DNA from: Eublepharis macularius | Taxonomy: Eukaryota > Chordata > Lepidosauria > Squamata > Eublepharidae | Length of the DNA stretch: 64,000 bases | Assembly (NCBI RefSeq): GCF_028583425.1 | Contig: NC_072801.1 | Span: forward strand, 17,504,001-17,568,000 | Direction of reading: 5' to 3' | Notes under the pieces: generated by a model | Told to the model about the DNA's origin: nothing | What the model saw: only the letters and a program-made list of their open reading frames with translations | Database searches by the model: none | Shown here: piece after piece, positions 9,816 to 20,475 of the stretch | Position numbering within the stretch: the first letter of the stretch is position 1 | How the letters are laid out: each line of letters opens with the position of its first letter | Translations under genes and position numbers: made by a program

Positions 9816-11574
9816 GATAATAGTTTGAAATATGAAATTGTGGGTTATCATGGGGATATCCAACACGGAATCAGAAACACCCAAGTGAGTATGAAAGGAA
9901 AAATGGCCAGGAACCTGAGAATTACTAAGTGGGACTTCTGTTCTTTCAAAAGTAGATTTGTATGCCGAGTCATAATCTGTTTTTGAAAGTCCCCAATTTT
10001 GGTGGTGGGTTGCCACACTGGAAGACTGATTGCTATACAAACGAAAATCCAGATTTGGGCAAAAAATGGGGGGGGGGGCACGTTTGGGGTGGGAATCCTT
10101 GCCACAATCTAGAAAAGCCAAGTACAACAGAATTAGAAACTAGGTAACTCCATTGAGAACAACAGAATTCTTGGGGTGGTTGGAAGTCAAGGTTTAAATC
10201 ATGGTGCCTTTAGAGGTATGGATGGGAGAACTTTTAAACTGAGCTATGAATGAAAAAATATCTTATGCTTAATGAGACACAGAGGACAGATTTCAGACTA
10301 CACAGAAATCCTTTTTGGAACTAAATGCTAAGGTTTTTACCTGCTGCAAATGGTAATTGTAGATGGGTGATTAGCTTCGCTGACTCTCTTTTCTGATTTC
10401 TCCTCTGCTTTTTTCCTCTCATCTTTTTCTTCTACTTTTTTGTGGGGCCTGGGGGCAAGATGTTTTTGGACTTCCTTAGTGCATCAAACTTGACAATTGT
10501 TAAAGGCATATTGGATTAAAGTATTTTAAGATTTTTTTTAAAGTCTGGCTGCACATTCTCTATTAACTATATACAATAATGTCAGAATTCCACTTAGAAT
10601 ATCTCTTTCCTAGTAGCTAAAATATCAGAAGCACCAAACAGGACTTACCTCTATCACACCTTACCTCTTACCTTCCACCAATGTCCTTTTTAAAAAATAA
10701 AATAAAAAATTCTCCATCTGGTCTGAAACTCACACGGAGTTTTCAGATTTGAAAGGATGGTATCATTCCTTTAATCATTAATATGATGTGACAGGCAACA
10801 TCTCATTACTAGCTCAGTTGGCACACATTCCAAGTCCCATTTATTATCGCTGCACCGAGCTAGTCATCGCGAGTCCTTAATAAGTTCCTATTCATTTCAT
10901 TTGACAGCTAACAACTAAACATTATTTTCCCTCCCCTATACAATGAAGTGTTCGTTTCAGGATGGCAAACTGAACCTTTGCATATTGGGGTTTTCTCGGC
11001 AAGCCAATTTTTTTTTCCAGAATTTACAGCTCCTGAGTCTTATCTCTCACTGGCTTGTGGTATTAAGCTCTGTCACCATGTTTTATGACTAGCAGTCTAT
11101 TTCTCAAATTGATGCAATTTGTTTATTGCTTCCTTTCTGGCAATATGTTGTACAAACGGGATCAGCTTCAAAATTATTAAACCTTGTTAACAAGATGTGA
11201 TATAACAACTTGTTTTGTTATGCTTTCCATACGGTTTCATTATGGCACCTTAGATAAATCTTGGTGGTTGTTGGGGTTTTTTAAACTAAATGGGAAGTTC
11301 TGTTTAATGGAAGGGTACAGTTCCCTATATAAGGGATGTTTCTCAAGCTCTCGAAATGCTGTGATGCCGTAGGAGGAAAAAGCTCCCCCCGATACCTGAC
11401 AGGAGAGAAAATCTCTTTCTAAATAATCTACTCATTGCCCTGCCCAATTTATTCCCTGCTTCCTTGACTCAGGTGAATAGCCGTGTCATTTTTTTCAGAG
11501 AATACTGAAAATAGCCCTCAAAAAGAGTGACTAACCTGTATCCTTTCTCTTGAAAGCAATTTATAATAACAATA
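9816..11574. other. Repeat-poor interval, candidate conserved non-coding DNA
   Basis: No transposon recognised. About 10720-11120 is of mixed composition without low-complexity decay and looks single-copy. This is outside the coding part of SNX29. Conservation is a guess that needs an alignment. Confidence 0.3.
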
Positions 11575-11665
11575 ACAGTAATACTGTCGAAGGCTTTCAC
11601 GGCCGGAGAACGATGGTTGTTGGGGGTTTTCCGGGCTGTATTGCCGTGGTCTTGGCATTGTAGTT

Positions 11666-11706
11666 CCTGACGTTTCGCCAGCAGCTGTGGCTGGCATCTT
11701 CAGAGG
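11666..11706 (-). ncRNA. Hammerhead-ribozyme-like motif (PLE end, inverted copy)
   Basis: Same motif on the minus strand: CTGAAGA is the complement of 11697-11703 and GAAA the complement of 11673-11676, with the same perfect six-bp stem II and CCT/AGG stem I. Confidence 0.6.
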
Positions 11707-11774
11707 TGTAACACCAAAAGACAGAGATCTCTCAGTGTCACAGTGTGGAAAAGATGTAGGTCATTTGTATCTAC

Positions 11775-12230
11775 TCAGGAGGGGTGGGGTTGAGCTGAGT
11801 CATTCTGTAAGAGTTTCCCAGGGTGTGGAATGCTAATGGCGGGAGGCTTCACTGTATCCTGAGGAGGGTCTTTTGCATATGGATTGGTGCTTGATGTGCT
11901 AATCTTCTCTGCAGGGCTATTGTCGGGTGTGGAGTGTTTTGTTGGCCTGGTGTTTTTCAGAACTGGAGCCCATGCTCTGTTCATTCTTAAGGTTTCTTCT
12001 TTCCTGTTGAAGTTTTGCTTATGCTTGTGAATTTCAATGGCTTCCCTGTGCAGTCTGACAAAGTAGTTGGAAGTGTTGTCCAGTATTTTGGTGTCCTGGA
12101 ATAAGATACTGTGCCCTGTTTGAGTTAGGCTATGTTCAGCCACTGCTGATTTTTCAGGCTGTCCAAGTCTGCAGTGTCTTTCATGTTCTTTTATTCTTGT
12201 CTGGATGCTACGCTTTGTGGTCCTGAGAGA
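11775..12230 (-). pseudogene. PLE GIY-YIG endonuclease C-terminal coding remnant
   Basis: The minus-strand frame reads RIKEHERHCRLGQPEKSAVA, then EHSLTQTGHSILFQDTKIL, then YFVRLHREAIEIHKHKQNFN and RKEETLRMNRAWAPVLK. This follows the PLE endonuclease pattern: R-x3-H, then SAVAEH...GH, then REAIEI-x-KH-x2-NFNR. The frame is open for at least 122 codons from the ATG at 12143 and stays open upstream in the same frame to about 12230. A Ser/Pro/Thr-rich tail follows. Only the C-terminal third of the domain is present, because of 5' truncation. Confidence 0.85.
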
Positions 12231-12251
12231 TCTCTGTCTTTTGGTGTTATA

Positions 12252-12292
12252 CCTCTGAAGATGCCAGCCACAGCTGCTGGCGAAACGTCAGG
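12252..12292 (+). ncRNA. Hammerhead-ribozyme-like motif (PLE end, direct copy)
   Basis: Stem I CCT/AGG (12252-12254 with 12290-12292). CTGAAGA at 12255-12261, one extra T at 12262. Six-bp stem II GCCAGC/GCTGGC (63-68 with 76-81), GAAA at 12282-12285, then CG and TC. All core blocks occur in hammerhead order. The extra base before stem II departs from the canonical core, so activity is unproven. Confidence 0.6.
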
Positions 12293-12347
12293 AACTACAA
12301 TGCCAAGACCACGGCAATACAGCCCGGAAAACCCCCAACAACCAACA

Positions 12348-12806
12348 GTAATACTATTTGATTTATATACCGCCCTTCAGGACAACTTAATGTCCACTCA
12401 GAGTGGTTTAAAAAGTGTGTTATTATCCTCTTAAGAATCACACTGTGAGATGGGTGGGGCTGAGAGAGAGCTCTGAGAGAGTTGTGACTGAGCCAAGGTC
12501 ACCCAGCTGGCTTCAAGCAGAGGAGTGGGGAATCAAACCCGGCTCTCCAGGGCCGTTTCCAGACGGCTTACCTTCTGCCGCTCCATGCCGCAACGCCGCG
12601 GCTCGTTCTGTGGCGAACGTGAAATATCGCGTTTTCTCGTGCGAGTTTTGCGCAATGTTGTGCAAAACTCGTGTGAGAAAACGCGCTATTTTGCGTTTTC
12701 TCCGGCACGAGCCGCAACGTTGCGGCATGGAGCAGCAGAAGGTAAGCAGTCTGGAAACGGCCCAGATCAGAGTCCTACCACTCTTAACCACTACACCAAA
12801 CTGGCT
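12348..12806 (-). mobile_element. tRNA-derived L2-tailed SINE (MIR-like), interrupted
   Basis: Read on the minus strand: the head AGCCAGTTTGGTGTAGTGGT type, the B-box GGGTTTGATTCCCC type, the core GGTGACCTTGG..., and a 3' end resembling squamate L2 (GGGCGGTATATAAATC). A 212-bp palindromic MITE is inserted at 12551-12762. Confidence 0.88.
12551..12762. mobile_element. Palindromic MITE, GGCCGTTTCCAGAC ends
   Basis: A 212-bp foldback element nested in the SINE. The arms GGCCGTTTCCAGACGGCTTA and TAAGCAGTCTGGAAACGGCC are near perfect, with arm similarity running to the centre. CAG flanks both sides (12548-12550 and 12763-12765), and the empty SINE site has one CAG, so the target duplication is 3 bp. 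CpG-rich. A 3-bp duplication would suit PIF/Harbinger, which is a tentative assignment. Confidence 0.85.
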
Positions 12807-12911
12807 TTTCTTGGTTGCTTTCAGGTCCAATTCAAGAGACTGGATTTAATCCACAAAGCTCTACGCAACTTTGGACCCACACACTTTAGAGAGCCTCTTT
12901 CCCTGTATCAT

Positions 12912-13155
12912 ATAACAATATTCGATTTATACGCCGCCCTTCAGGACAACTTAATGCCCACTCAGAGTGGTTTACAAAGTGTGTTATTATTATCCTCATG
13001 ACAATCACCCTGTGAGGTGGGTGGGGTTGAGAGAGCTCTGGAAAAGCTGTGACTGACCCAAGGTCACCCAGCTAGCTTCAAGCGGAGGAGTGGGGAATCA
13101 AACCTGGCTCTCCAAATTAGAGTCCTGCCACTCTTAACCACTACACCAAACTAGC
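12912..13155 (-). mobile_element. tRNA-derived L2-tailed SINE (MIR-like)
   Basis: Uninterrupted neighbour of the previous copy in the same orientation, from the L2-like tail (TTATACGCCGCCCTTCAGG) to the tRNA head (CCACTACACCAAACTAGCT). Confidence 0.9.
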
Positions 13156-13454
13156 TCTCAGTGCGAATAAAAAAGGCTTACTCCCAAGGAAGCGACAATA
13201 GGATTATGACTTTAGTTGGGATAAGACAGAATAACTATGGGTAACAGTTATGGGTAAGAGTTGGCCAGATTTCAGGGGGGCCACCTACAATAATTGGACC
13301 CCCCCTTCCCCAAATCTTTTAATGGAATAAAATAATATTTGGGAAAGGAGAGAAAATAAAAATAACCATTACTGTTGTTTGAACATAATGTGCAGTGACA
13401 TTGGATTCTTCCAATAAGTTAATCTCCAAGCCCCCCCCCTCCAATGCTACTCTT

Positions 13455-13890
13455 TTTGTCTTAAGCTGAGTCAGACACACTAGTCCATCTAAGCTCAGGG
13501 TTGTCTATACTGATAGATAGCAGCTTTATTTACGGATATCAGTTAGTTCATCACGGGGCTCGGTTGAGCCTTTTCTTTTCTAGCTTTTTCCATGATTCTC
13601 TCCTTTTGCTTACTTCCAGTGTCTCCAGCAAAGAAAGATCTTTTCCATCACTTTCTGCCCAATATCCTTGATGCTGAGCACTGAAGTAGGGACCTTGTGC
13701 ATGAAGGGGCCATTACGAAGCTGCCTTGAACTATGTGGAAAGGTAGGGTATAAATGCTTAAATAAACAAATAAATAAGTGCCTGAAGTTGCCTCGTACTG
13801 GCCCACCTTGACTATTCCAATTGGCAGTGGCTTATCCAGAGTCTTGGGCAGAGAAAGCTCTCTTTGAATACCTGCCACTAGTTGAACTAC
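13455..13890 (-). mobile_element. tRNA-Ala-derived SINE fragments
   Basis: Two reverse-strand pieces (about 13455-13700 and 13780-13890) share GAGTCAGACACACTAGTCCATC, GAAGTTGCCTCGTACTGG and the ATTGGCAGTGGCTTATCCAG-type phrases with the copy at 15379-15568. The right piece stops near the PLE insertion target. Confidence 0.55.
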
Positions 13891-13902
13891 TTTACCCAGC
13901 AA

Positions 13903-14702
13903 CGAGAGAGGAATCCACTCAAAAAGATAGCGAGAAAGGTGAAAACACACGAGTAGGAAGTAATAGTAAATCAATGAATACAAAATAATCAAAACAGTAT
14001 ATTGGAGTGTAGAACTCTCGATATAATCAAGGAATCACAAAAGTAGCTGTAACAATAAATCATACATCGAAGTCAAAACTTAGTGCACCTATGAAAATCA
14101 CAAGACAAATTGTAGTACTCCGGGCTTTTTTTTCAGCTGGAATGCGGTGGAATGGAGTTCCAGAACCTCTTGAAAATGGTCACATGGCTGGTGGCCACGC
14201 CCCACGGAGGGCACTCTAAGCTCCCCTCTGTCTGGAGATCAGGGGGCGGGGCCACCAGCCATGTGATCATTTTCACCAAGGGCAACCCACTGAGTTCCAC
14301 CACCAGTTTTCCCAGAAAAAAAGCCCTGGTACATAGTACAGTAAGGAAGACATCCAACAGGAAAGTATCCTAAATAAAGTCAATAATTTTTATATTCTTT
14401 CTTTCCAGGTGGAGCTGTAACCGGTGGGATGCAGTAGACAGAGCCCATAATGCCCAACATGCAGTGCTGGCTTGATTCTGCTGTTTCGTATCGACAACTT
14501 CCTCAGGGGCAAGATGTATCCACCACAACAGTCACAAAATCTTGTGATTTTCATAGGTGCACTAAGTTTTGACTTCGATGTATGATTTATTGTTACAGCT
14601 ACTTTTATGATTCCTTGATTATATCGAGAGTTCTACACTTCAATATACTGTTTTGATTATTTTGTATTCATTGATTTACTATTACTTCCTACTCATGTGA
14701 AG
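13903..14702 (-). mobile_element. Young PLE-like insertion with 170-bp inverted arms
   Basis: Flanked by an exact 15-bp duplication TACTTTACCCAGCAA (13888-13902 and 14703-14717). The arms, about 13940-14107 and 14530-14698, are inverted copies with about three differences in 165 bp. The central part, read on the minus strand, has CCCCTGAGGAAGTTGTCGAT and ACGAAACAGC, a hammerhead-like CTGAGGA...GAAA order. A hAT element is inserted at 14120-14328. PLE assignment (Neptune-like) is inferred. Confidence 0.65.
14120..14328 (+). mobile_element. hAT foldback element, CAGGGCTTTTTTT family (copy 2), nested
   Basis: Starts with the slightly decayed end CCGGGCTTTTTTTTCAGC and ends AAAAAAAGCCCTG. It is shorter than other copies because part of the palindrome centre is missing. 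No exact target duplication is left. It lies inside the PLE-like insertion, so it is younger than that element. Confidence 0.85.
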
Positions 14703-14985
14703 TACTTTACCCAGCAATCGAGGGAATGTACATAAAAAGCATGTGACATCAAGCCATAGCCTGAAATTATTACATGAAAACTGAGCTTTCCAGGAAAATG
14801 CTAAAAAGCAGCATCTAATGCCTGACAAGCGGATCATAAAAGATTAAAAAATGTTGACCAAAAAAGCATTCAGGACTTCCAGATATCAGCTTGCTGGAGC
14901 CCAAACACAACCAGGCATTTGAAGAGTCAGCCTCGGTGAGGAAAAATATCCTTAACTTCTATAATCTGCCCTGGAATCTTCTTGT

Positions 14986-15249
14986 CAGGGCTTTTTTTTC
15001 AGCTGGAATGCGGGGGAACGGAGTTCCGGAACCTCTTGAAAATGGTCACATGGCTGGTGGCCCCGCCCCCTGATCTCCAGACAGAGGGGAGTTGAGATTG
15101 CCCTCCGCACCACTGGAGCAGCGCGGAGGGCAATCTAAACTCCCCTCTGCCTGGAGATCAGGGGGCGGGGCCACCAGTCATGTGACCATATTCTCTGAGG
15201 ACGACCCACTGAGTTCCACCACCTCTTTTCCCAGAAAAAAAAAGCCCTG
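14986..15249 (+). mobile_element. hAT foldback element, CAGGGCTTTTTTT family (copy 3)
   Basis: Complete ends with the exact 8-bp duplication CTTCTTGT (14978-14985 and 15250-15257). Palindrome centre at about 15116. No coding capacity for a transposase. Confidence 0.93.
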
Positions 15250-15378
15250 CTTCTTGTCATTATCTGCCGACAGTCACATTTTAAATATGACCTTGTAGGA
15301 AAGAACACAGACTTCTGAAGGAAGGAAGAGCATAGCAATTGTAGCGCAGAATAATTTTTCATGGCACAGAAGGCCACA

Positions 15379-15568
15379 CAGAGCTGCCTTATGGCAAATC
15401 TGATTTTTAGTTCATCAAGATCAGTCTTACCTACTCTGACTGGCAGAGGTTCTCTAGGTCTCAGGTCACCTACTGCCTGGTCCTTTTCCTCTGGAGATGC
15501 TGGGGATCGAACCTGGGACCTTCTGCGTGCCAAGCAGACATTCTACCATGGAGCCCATGGCCCCTCCC
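15379..15568 (-). mobile_element. tRNA-Ala-derived SINE
   Basis: The minus strand begins with a tRNA-Ala(UGC)-like head: GGGCTCCATGGTAGAATGTC, then GGTCCCAGGTTCGATCCCC as B box. A lineage-typical body ends near CATAAGGCAGCTC. Pol III promoter boxes are still readable. Confidence 0.78.
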
Positions 15569-16961
15569 TTTCTTGCAGCCATCCCCTCATCTACATACAT
15601 CCTCTGTGCAAGGATTCTGTTGTATCCGTGATCCAGAGTTTTGTGTTCTTAGAGCTGCACTGGACTGGATGTTCTGCAAATCTCAGCTGGGAAGTGGCCA
15701 CAGATGCTTGTCTTTGTATCATGCAACACCTGAGCCAGAGACATGGTTGTAGCAAAGCTTTTCCCAAGTAGTTTCTGTTGTTCACATGGCTGAGACTCCA
15801 GCCTGACCATTCATATTTTAGAGAAATGTAGGTCTGTGGCACAAACCACACTTTTAATGGTGGGAGACAAACTGCAATTTACAGGGCACTTAGTTGTTGT
15901 TGTTTTTAAATGCTTGGAGTGTGTGGTTGTGTATTTAGTTACTGCAAAAGCAAACGGAAAAAAGAAGGTTTGCATGCAGCAGCATGAGTAATGGTTGGCT
16001 GCCATACGAGAGGTTATTTTATCAATGCTTTAATATATGGCCAGGTCATCCTGCATTTTGCTTGTGGCTCTTTTTACAAAATTAAATTTCCTTATCATTT
16101 CGAAAGGCCAAAGAGAAAAAGCTGCATGCAGTTTTCTGAAGATAAATGCTACAGATACACACAAACTCTACTGCCCTGCAAGATTTCATACAGTCTAACC
16201 TGCACCTCATCGTGTTAAAAAAGGCAAAATGAGGCTTGGAAACAGCTCAGGATGCTTGTGTCAATCAAAAGGTGTCAATACTTTTTTGGGGGGTAAGGTG
16301 TGACTCTTGAGTGCTACCAAGGTGAGCATCACACTCGTCCAGTAAATGTCAGATGCCAGACCAAGGAGACAGGCAATCTTTTTTAAGAGAACCAAAAAGG
16401 ATTTGAAGGCGCTACCTATTGTGTGCACTTCTATCCCACGATTGTCCCTGGCCATACAGATTTTGCAGGTTTTGAAACCAATATAAAACCCTGAAAAAAA
16501 CTGTTAACCAGGAGTGAAAATAGGACAAATACACACACTGTGAGCAGCGCTCCCTGATTCAAGCTCAGCTACTGTCTGTCACTAGCCTCAGAAGTTGGAA
16601 GAAGTGTCGGCTTCCAGCTGTTTGTAAGGCACCTGCAAACTGCTGGTTTGTCAGGTGTTGGGTGAACTTTTAACACAGCAGAGATCACTCGAGGCATGCT
16701 GCCGCACCTGTGCACAGGGGTTGAATTCCATAAGCAGGAATGCTGCAGAGGGAAATTCTAACGTGGCAAGCCGCAGCGTGATTTTTCCCTCTCCGGGGCG
16801 GCTTCCCTATCGGGGTGCATTCTTAGGTATAACAGAAAGGGCTTTTTTTTGTCTCCTGAAGTCAGGGCACCCTATAAAGACCAGCACCATTCAAGACAGG
16901 GAAGAGAAAGAACTTTCACACAAGGCATAATCAAATGTACGGATTTTGTTGTTGTTGCAAG
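15569..16961. other. Unassigned sequence
   Basis: No repeat family or exon recognised. It may be gene-flanking DNA or part of a long SNX29 3' UTR. Confidence 0.3.
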
Positions 16962-17213
16962 AAGTGGCAATGGCCACTAGTTTATATGGCTCCAAAAAGG
17001 GACTAGATGGATTCCTGGGGGCCAGATCTATCAACAGCTGTTAGATAAGATGGCTGTATGGGACATCTGAGTTAGGGGGCAGCATGCTTTCATCAAGGGG
17101 TGGTTGCTTTCATCCTCTGATGGTGGGCTCCCCAGAGCCAGCCAGGTGGATGCTACAGGGAAAATGATGCTGGTCTAGATGGACTGATCCATCAGGGCTC
17201 TGTTTATAGGTAG
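16962..17213 (+). mobile_element. CR1 LINE 3' end remnant
   Basis: Contains the CR1 3'-region pattern AAAAAGGGACTAGATGGATT, then ATCTATCAACAGCTGTTAG, and ends GGTCTAGATGGACTGATCCA followed by TCAGGGCTCTG. Diverged, and shorter than the 27184-28083 copy. Confidence 0.65.
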
Positions 17214-17726
17214 ACTACGGTTTCTTCCAGTAACCTCTTTTCCCAGCTTTTCTCTTGCTGATGATTTGGTTAACCGAGGCTCTGTCGGCAAGCTTTTACT
17301 CAACTGATGCAGCTCACCCTGAAGATTTGCAGTTAGAAAACAGAAAAACAAATTCCTTTGCTTAACATCTTGTTGTTCAGACAAAAGTCAAGACTAAATA
17401 AGGTTTCCCGGGTGTGAGGAGGTGGCAGCGGCAAAGCAGGAACATGTGACCTTGTTCTATCAAGTTCTCTTCCACGTAAATGAGCTCCCCCAAGTCAGGC
17501 AAAGTGGCTCACAACCTGCGCAAAATACAAGTCATGCGGCTTCAGCATCAAACACGCACACAATTTTGACCCGTTGATCCACCAGTTCTGCAAACGCTGT
17601 TTGAGCAAAACGGTTATGGCCAGGACATGCCTCCCCTTAGGAAATCTCCAGGATTACTGCTGCCAGCAAGAGCTGCTCTTTGCAACTCATGCCAAGCAGA
17701 CTGAAGTCTGAGTTTCAGTTAAACAT

Positions 17727-19012
17727 TTTAATAATACTGCTATGGAAGGGTGCATTAATAACTGGAATACATACATGTCTCTGGAAAAGCAGTTTGATAT
17801 CTGTGGAAGAGGGACTGCAGTTTAGTAAGACAGTGGGGCAATAAAGCTCAGACATCATAACATGATCGAAGGGAGCTGCCCTGGTAGAGAGGAGAGGCAC
17901 GTACAGTTCTTCAAAAAAAAAAAACCAGAGGAATGCCAGGCAAGGCTTACTGAGGAAAGTAAAATAGTAAAGGTGTCATTTACGGTCCATGGAAGTGCAG
18001 TGCCTGGGCATGGCCATTTGCATTCCAGTTAATACATACCACGAACACCCACCGCGTGTAACAGAACCTTTCCCTAGTTTCCTTTCAATTGTCTGTCCCC
18101 ATCTACACTAGAAACATATCAGTAAAAAGAGATGAGCAATAGGCACTTTCGTTAGGCAGTTCTCAGCAATGTAGTTTCATGTGTCTTCGGAAACAGTGGA
18201 AAGGATGCCCCCAAGCCTTGCCTTATTTGGATGCTGAGAAAGTGTTTTTCTAATACACCAGCAAGAAATCAATAACAGAGTCCAGGCGAACAGCTGGAAA
18301 GCTATCCCGGCCTTGTGTAAAATCCTCAAGCTTTTTTGCCCTTGATTTCTTCACTTGCCTTGAGGAACTTAATAATTCAAAGTTTTTGGCTTCAACAAAA
18401 AAAAAGGCAACATTTCATTTGTGAAGCAACAGATTTGATAAAATTCACTTATTGTAGGGTGGAAGATCTGGGAATATCTGAGCAGAAACTTGGTTAGATC
18501 ATTCTCTGTTATCTCTTGTCCTTTCTTATGCATGAAGTAAAAGGAACATTTTGGAAATGAAGAAAGATAGGAAGGTTTAAAAATAAATAGCCCTACCATT
18601 CTAGCTGTAATGATAAAGGGGTGGGGGAAATTACATTCTAATGACACAAAAGCCTTTGGAAGCGAAGAAGATGTGAAGGTAAGGACATCACATCAAAACC
18701 AAAGAAACTCCCAACATAGTGAAGAGAAAGAAGAACGTGCCATTTGGCAAACCAGTGAAAACAAGGACTGATTCTCGAGGCTGTGGCTGAAAAGATCTTC
18801 TGCTGATTTGGAAAACGGTTGCTACATCCAAAAAAAAAAAAAAAAGTGACCGGCTGAATCAGAACAGGGATTCTTACCACAGAAGGGTTTCCCTTCTGGC
18901 TATAAACTCAATGAAGTTCCCACAGGCTTATGTAATCAAGCCGCAGGGGACAGAACAAAATCACTGGGGCTGCTTCATGTACACGCTCCTAGTGGTTGCA
19001 ATTATCCAGAAG
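17727..19012 (-). other. SNX29: Probable SNX29 3' UTR, end uncertain
   Basis: Sequence downstream of the TGA on the minus strand. It has no recognisable transposon until the CR1 remnant at 16962-17213, which is unusual for this window. No AATAAA is present on the minus strand down to about 14.6 kb. The first variant polyadenylation signal I see is ATTAAA (plus-strand TTTAAT at 17727-17732). The end is therefore an inference; the true UTR may be shorter or longer. Confidence 0.4.
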
Positions 19013-19142
19013 TCAAAGGTCACCACTCTGAGGTTCCGGGTTCCGTGGCTCTCTTTGATGACTCCGAGACAGTCGTGGAAATCGAGGCGTCGCTCGCTGG
19101 TGATTGCTTTTGCTTGCTGATTCTCCAGCGGGTTGGAAATCA
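19013..19142 (-). CDS. SNX29: SNX29 terminal coding exon with stop codon
   Basis: On the minus strand a long pyrimidine tract ends in TTTGTTTAG, then the exon. In the phase set by the upstream exon (AT + T) it reads IDFQPAGESASKSNH, QRATPRFPRLSRSHQREPR, NPEPQSGDL and a TGA at 19013-19015. That is 42 full codons after the split Ile. The basic, Ser/Pro/Arg-rich tail ending in EPQSGDL matches the SNX29 C-terminus as I remember it (human ends in VEPQSGDL). The tail follows the PX domain and has no known fold. A different frame is also open through this exon (18961-19179), but it is not phase-compatible with the upstream exon. CpG-containing codons are retained, unlike the decayed repeats around it, which suggests constraint. 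Confidence 0.9.
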
Positions 19143-19194
19143 CTAAACAAAAAGGGGAGGGGGATAAAACAGGTTGCAAATAAGTTCACGGTGT

Positions 19195-20475
19195 GCGTTA
19201 AACAACCCTGTATTATTCCCCAATGCTACCCGTAGGTGAAAGAAGTAAATATTATAAAACAAAGCAAGATGACTCATCACACACAATTAGTTCGACTAGA
19301 TAGGCCATTTTTTGGGTAGCAAACTAGGGAATGAATTGCAAAATGTATTCTTGGAAAATGCATTAGACTGAAATGACAACTCCATGGCCTGAAATTCAGA
19401 AGCAATGTTATCAGACACACAGGCAATTGTTTTTAATGAGCCAGTGATGGTGCTCTAGAGAACACTGTTCTTATGATGGACAGATGTATTGACAAACAGT
19501 GATGCACGTTAGTAATACATCCACCTTCCAGGCACTTCTCAGTCTATTCGGGCCCCACAATAGACTGACCTTTTCATGAACAAGGTGCTCAAAAGGAACT
19601 TACTTGAGAAGCAATTCTTTACCACAGACAATTATCAGAAGATGTTGCTTATCTAGCAGTCATTCACATGCTACGGACTCGTCAGAAAACTAAAGTACAA
19701 AAGGAATAAGGCTGTACTTTCTGCCAGTGGTCCCCCGCACAATGTCTCTGCAAAGCTCACACAATGGTGCACAGATGGACAGCATTTCTGACTGAGCATT
19801 CCTACATACAAAATAACAGCATTAATTCTCAGTACACAGAAAATGAGCAACACAAGGAGAAGGACTGGAACCTTTGACACTCTAGTTTTCTATGTGCAGA
19901 GAATTTGTGTGTGGGGGGGAATCATTCTATCAGGTGAAGCACCACTTGCACAGTGAAACGGTATTGTCTGAACACAGATTTATCATTCCATCTAAAAACT
20001 AATGTTACCCTTAGGGGGCACGGGAGCCTCAGAATGGGGGACGCTCAGTCCCTGAGTGGACCTTGTGGGTGCCCTCCTATCTCTTGCTCAGTCCTGTTTC
20101 TTTTCTGTTACAGGTTAACTTTACGATTCCTGTGCCTCGACTAGCTCCCCCATCATACACTGGTCTGCCTCCCTCCCATCTGTCATCCTTCTGCCTGATA
20201 AATGCCACCTCTAGAGATGAGGTGCCCCCTAGTCCACCCATTGGCAACTTCTCCTTCACTCTGGTCTCTCCAGGAGGTTGGTTACCTACCCTCTTCTGCT
20301 GGGTCTCCCACCTCCTTTCTCTCAGGCTTGCTTCCTTCTCTTGAGCCAGTGAGCCACTTCTGGCCGGGCTGTGTTTACATTTGGCCAGACCGGTTAGAAT
20401 GCTTGGCTGCCCTCCAAGATCTATGCCCCCCACCCTAACCCCAGCTCATAACTGCATTAATCTATTGGCCCTCCT
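19195..20475. other. Intron sequence without recognisable repeats
   Basis: Directly upstream of the terminal exon acceptor. No transposon or further exon seen; a Pro/Leu-rich frame around 20063-20438 is not supported. Confidence 0.35.

Larger units (their letters stand above)
11575..12345 (-). mobile_element. Penelope-like element with inverted hammerhead-bearing ends
   Basis: Minus-strand element. Both ends carry the same phrase (GAAGATGCCAGCCACAGCTG...GGCGAAACGTCAGGAACTAC and GCCAAGACCACGGCAATAC) in opposite orientation: 11580-11715 reversed and 12240-12345 direct. Between them lies the C-terminal part of a PLE GIY-YIG endonuclease region. Inverted terminal copies around a 5'-truncated body are a known PLE configuration. 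The reverse transcriptase is missing. Confidence 0.88.

Noticed and set aside
12415-13001. 144-158 codon open frames
   Set aside because: They run through a SINE and a palindromic MITE and have matching open frames on the other strand because of the palindrome.
18961-19179. 72-codon minus-strand open frame as the coding frame of the exon
   Set aside because: It is out of phase with the upstream SNX29 exon. The correct frame ends at 19013 and gives the recognised C-terminus.
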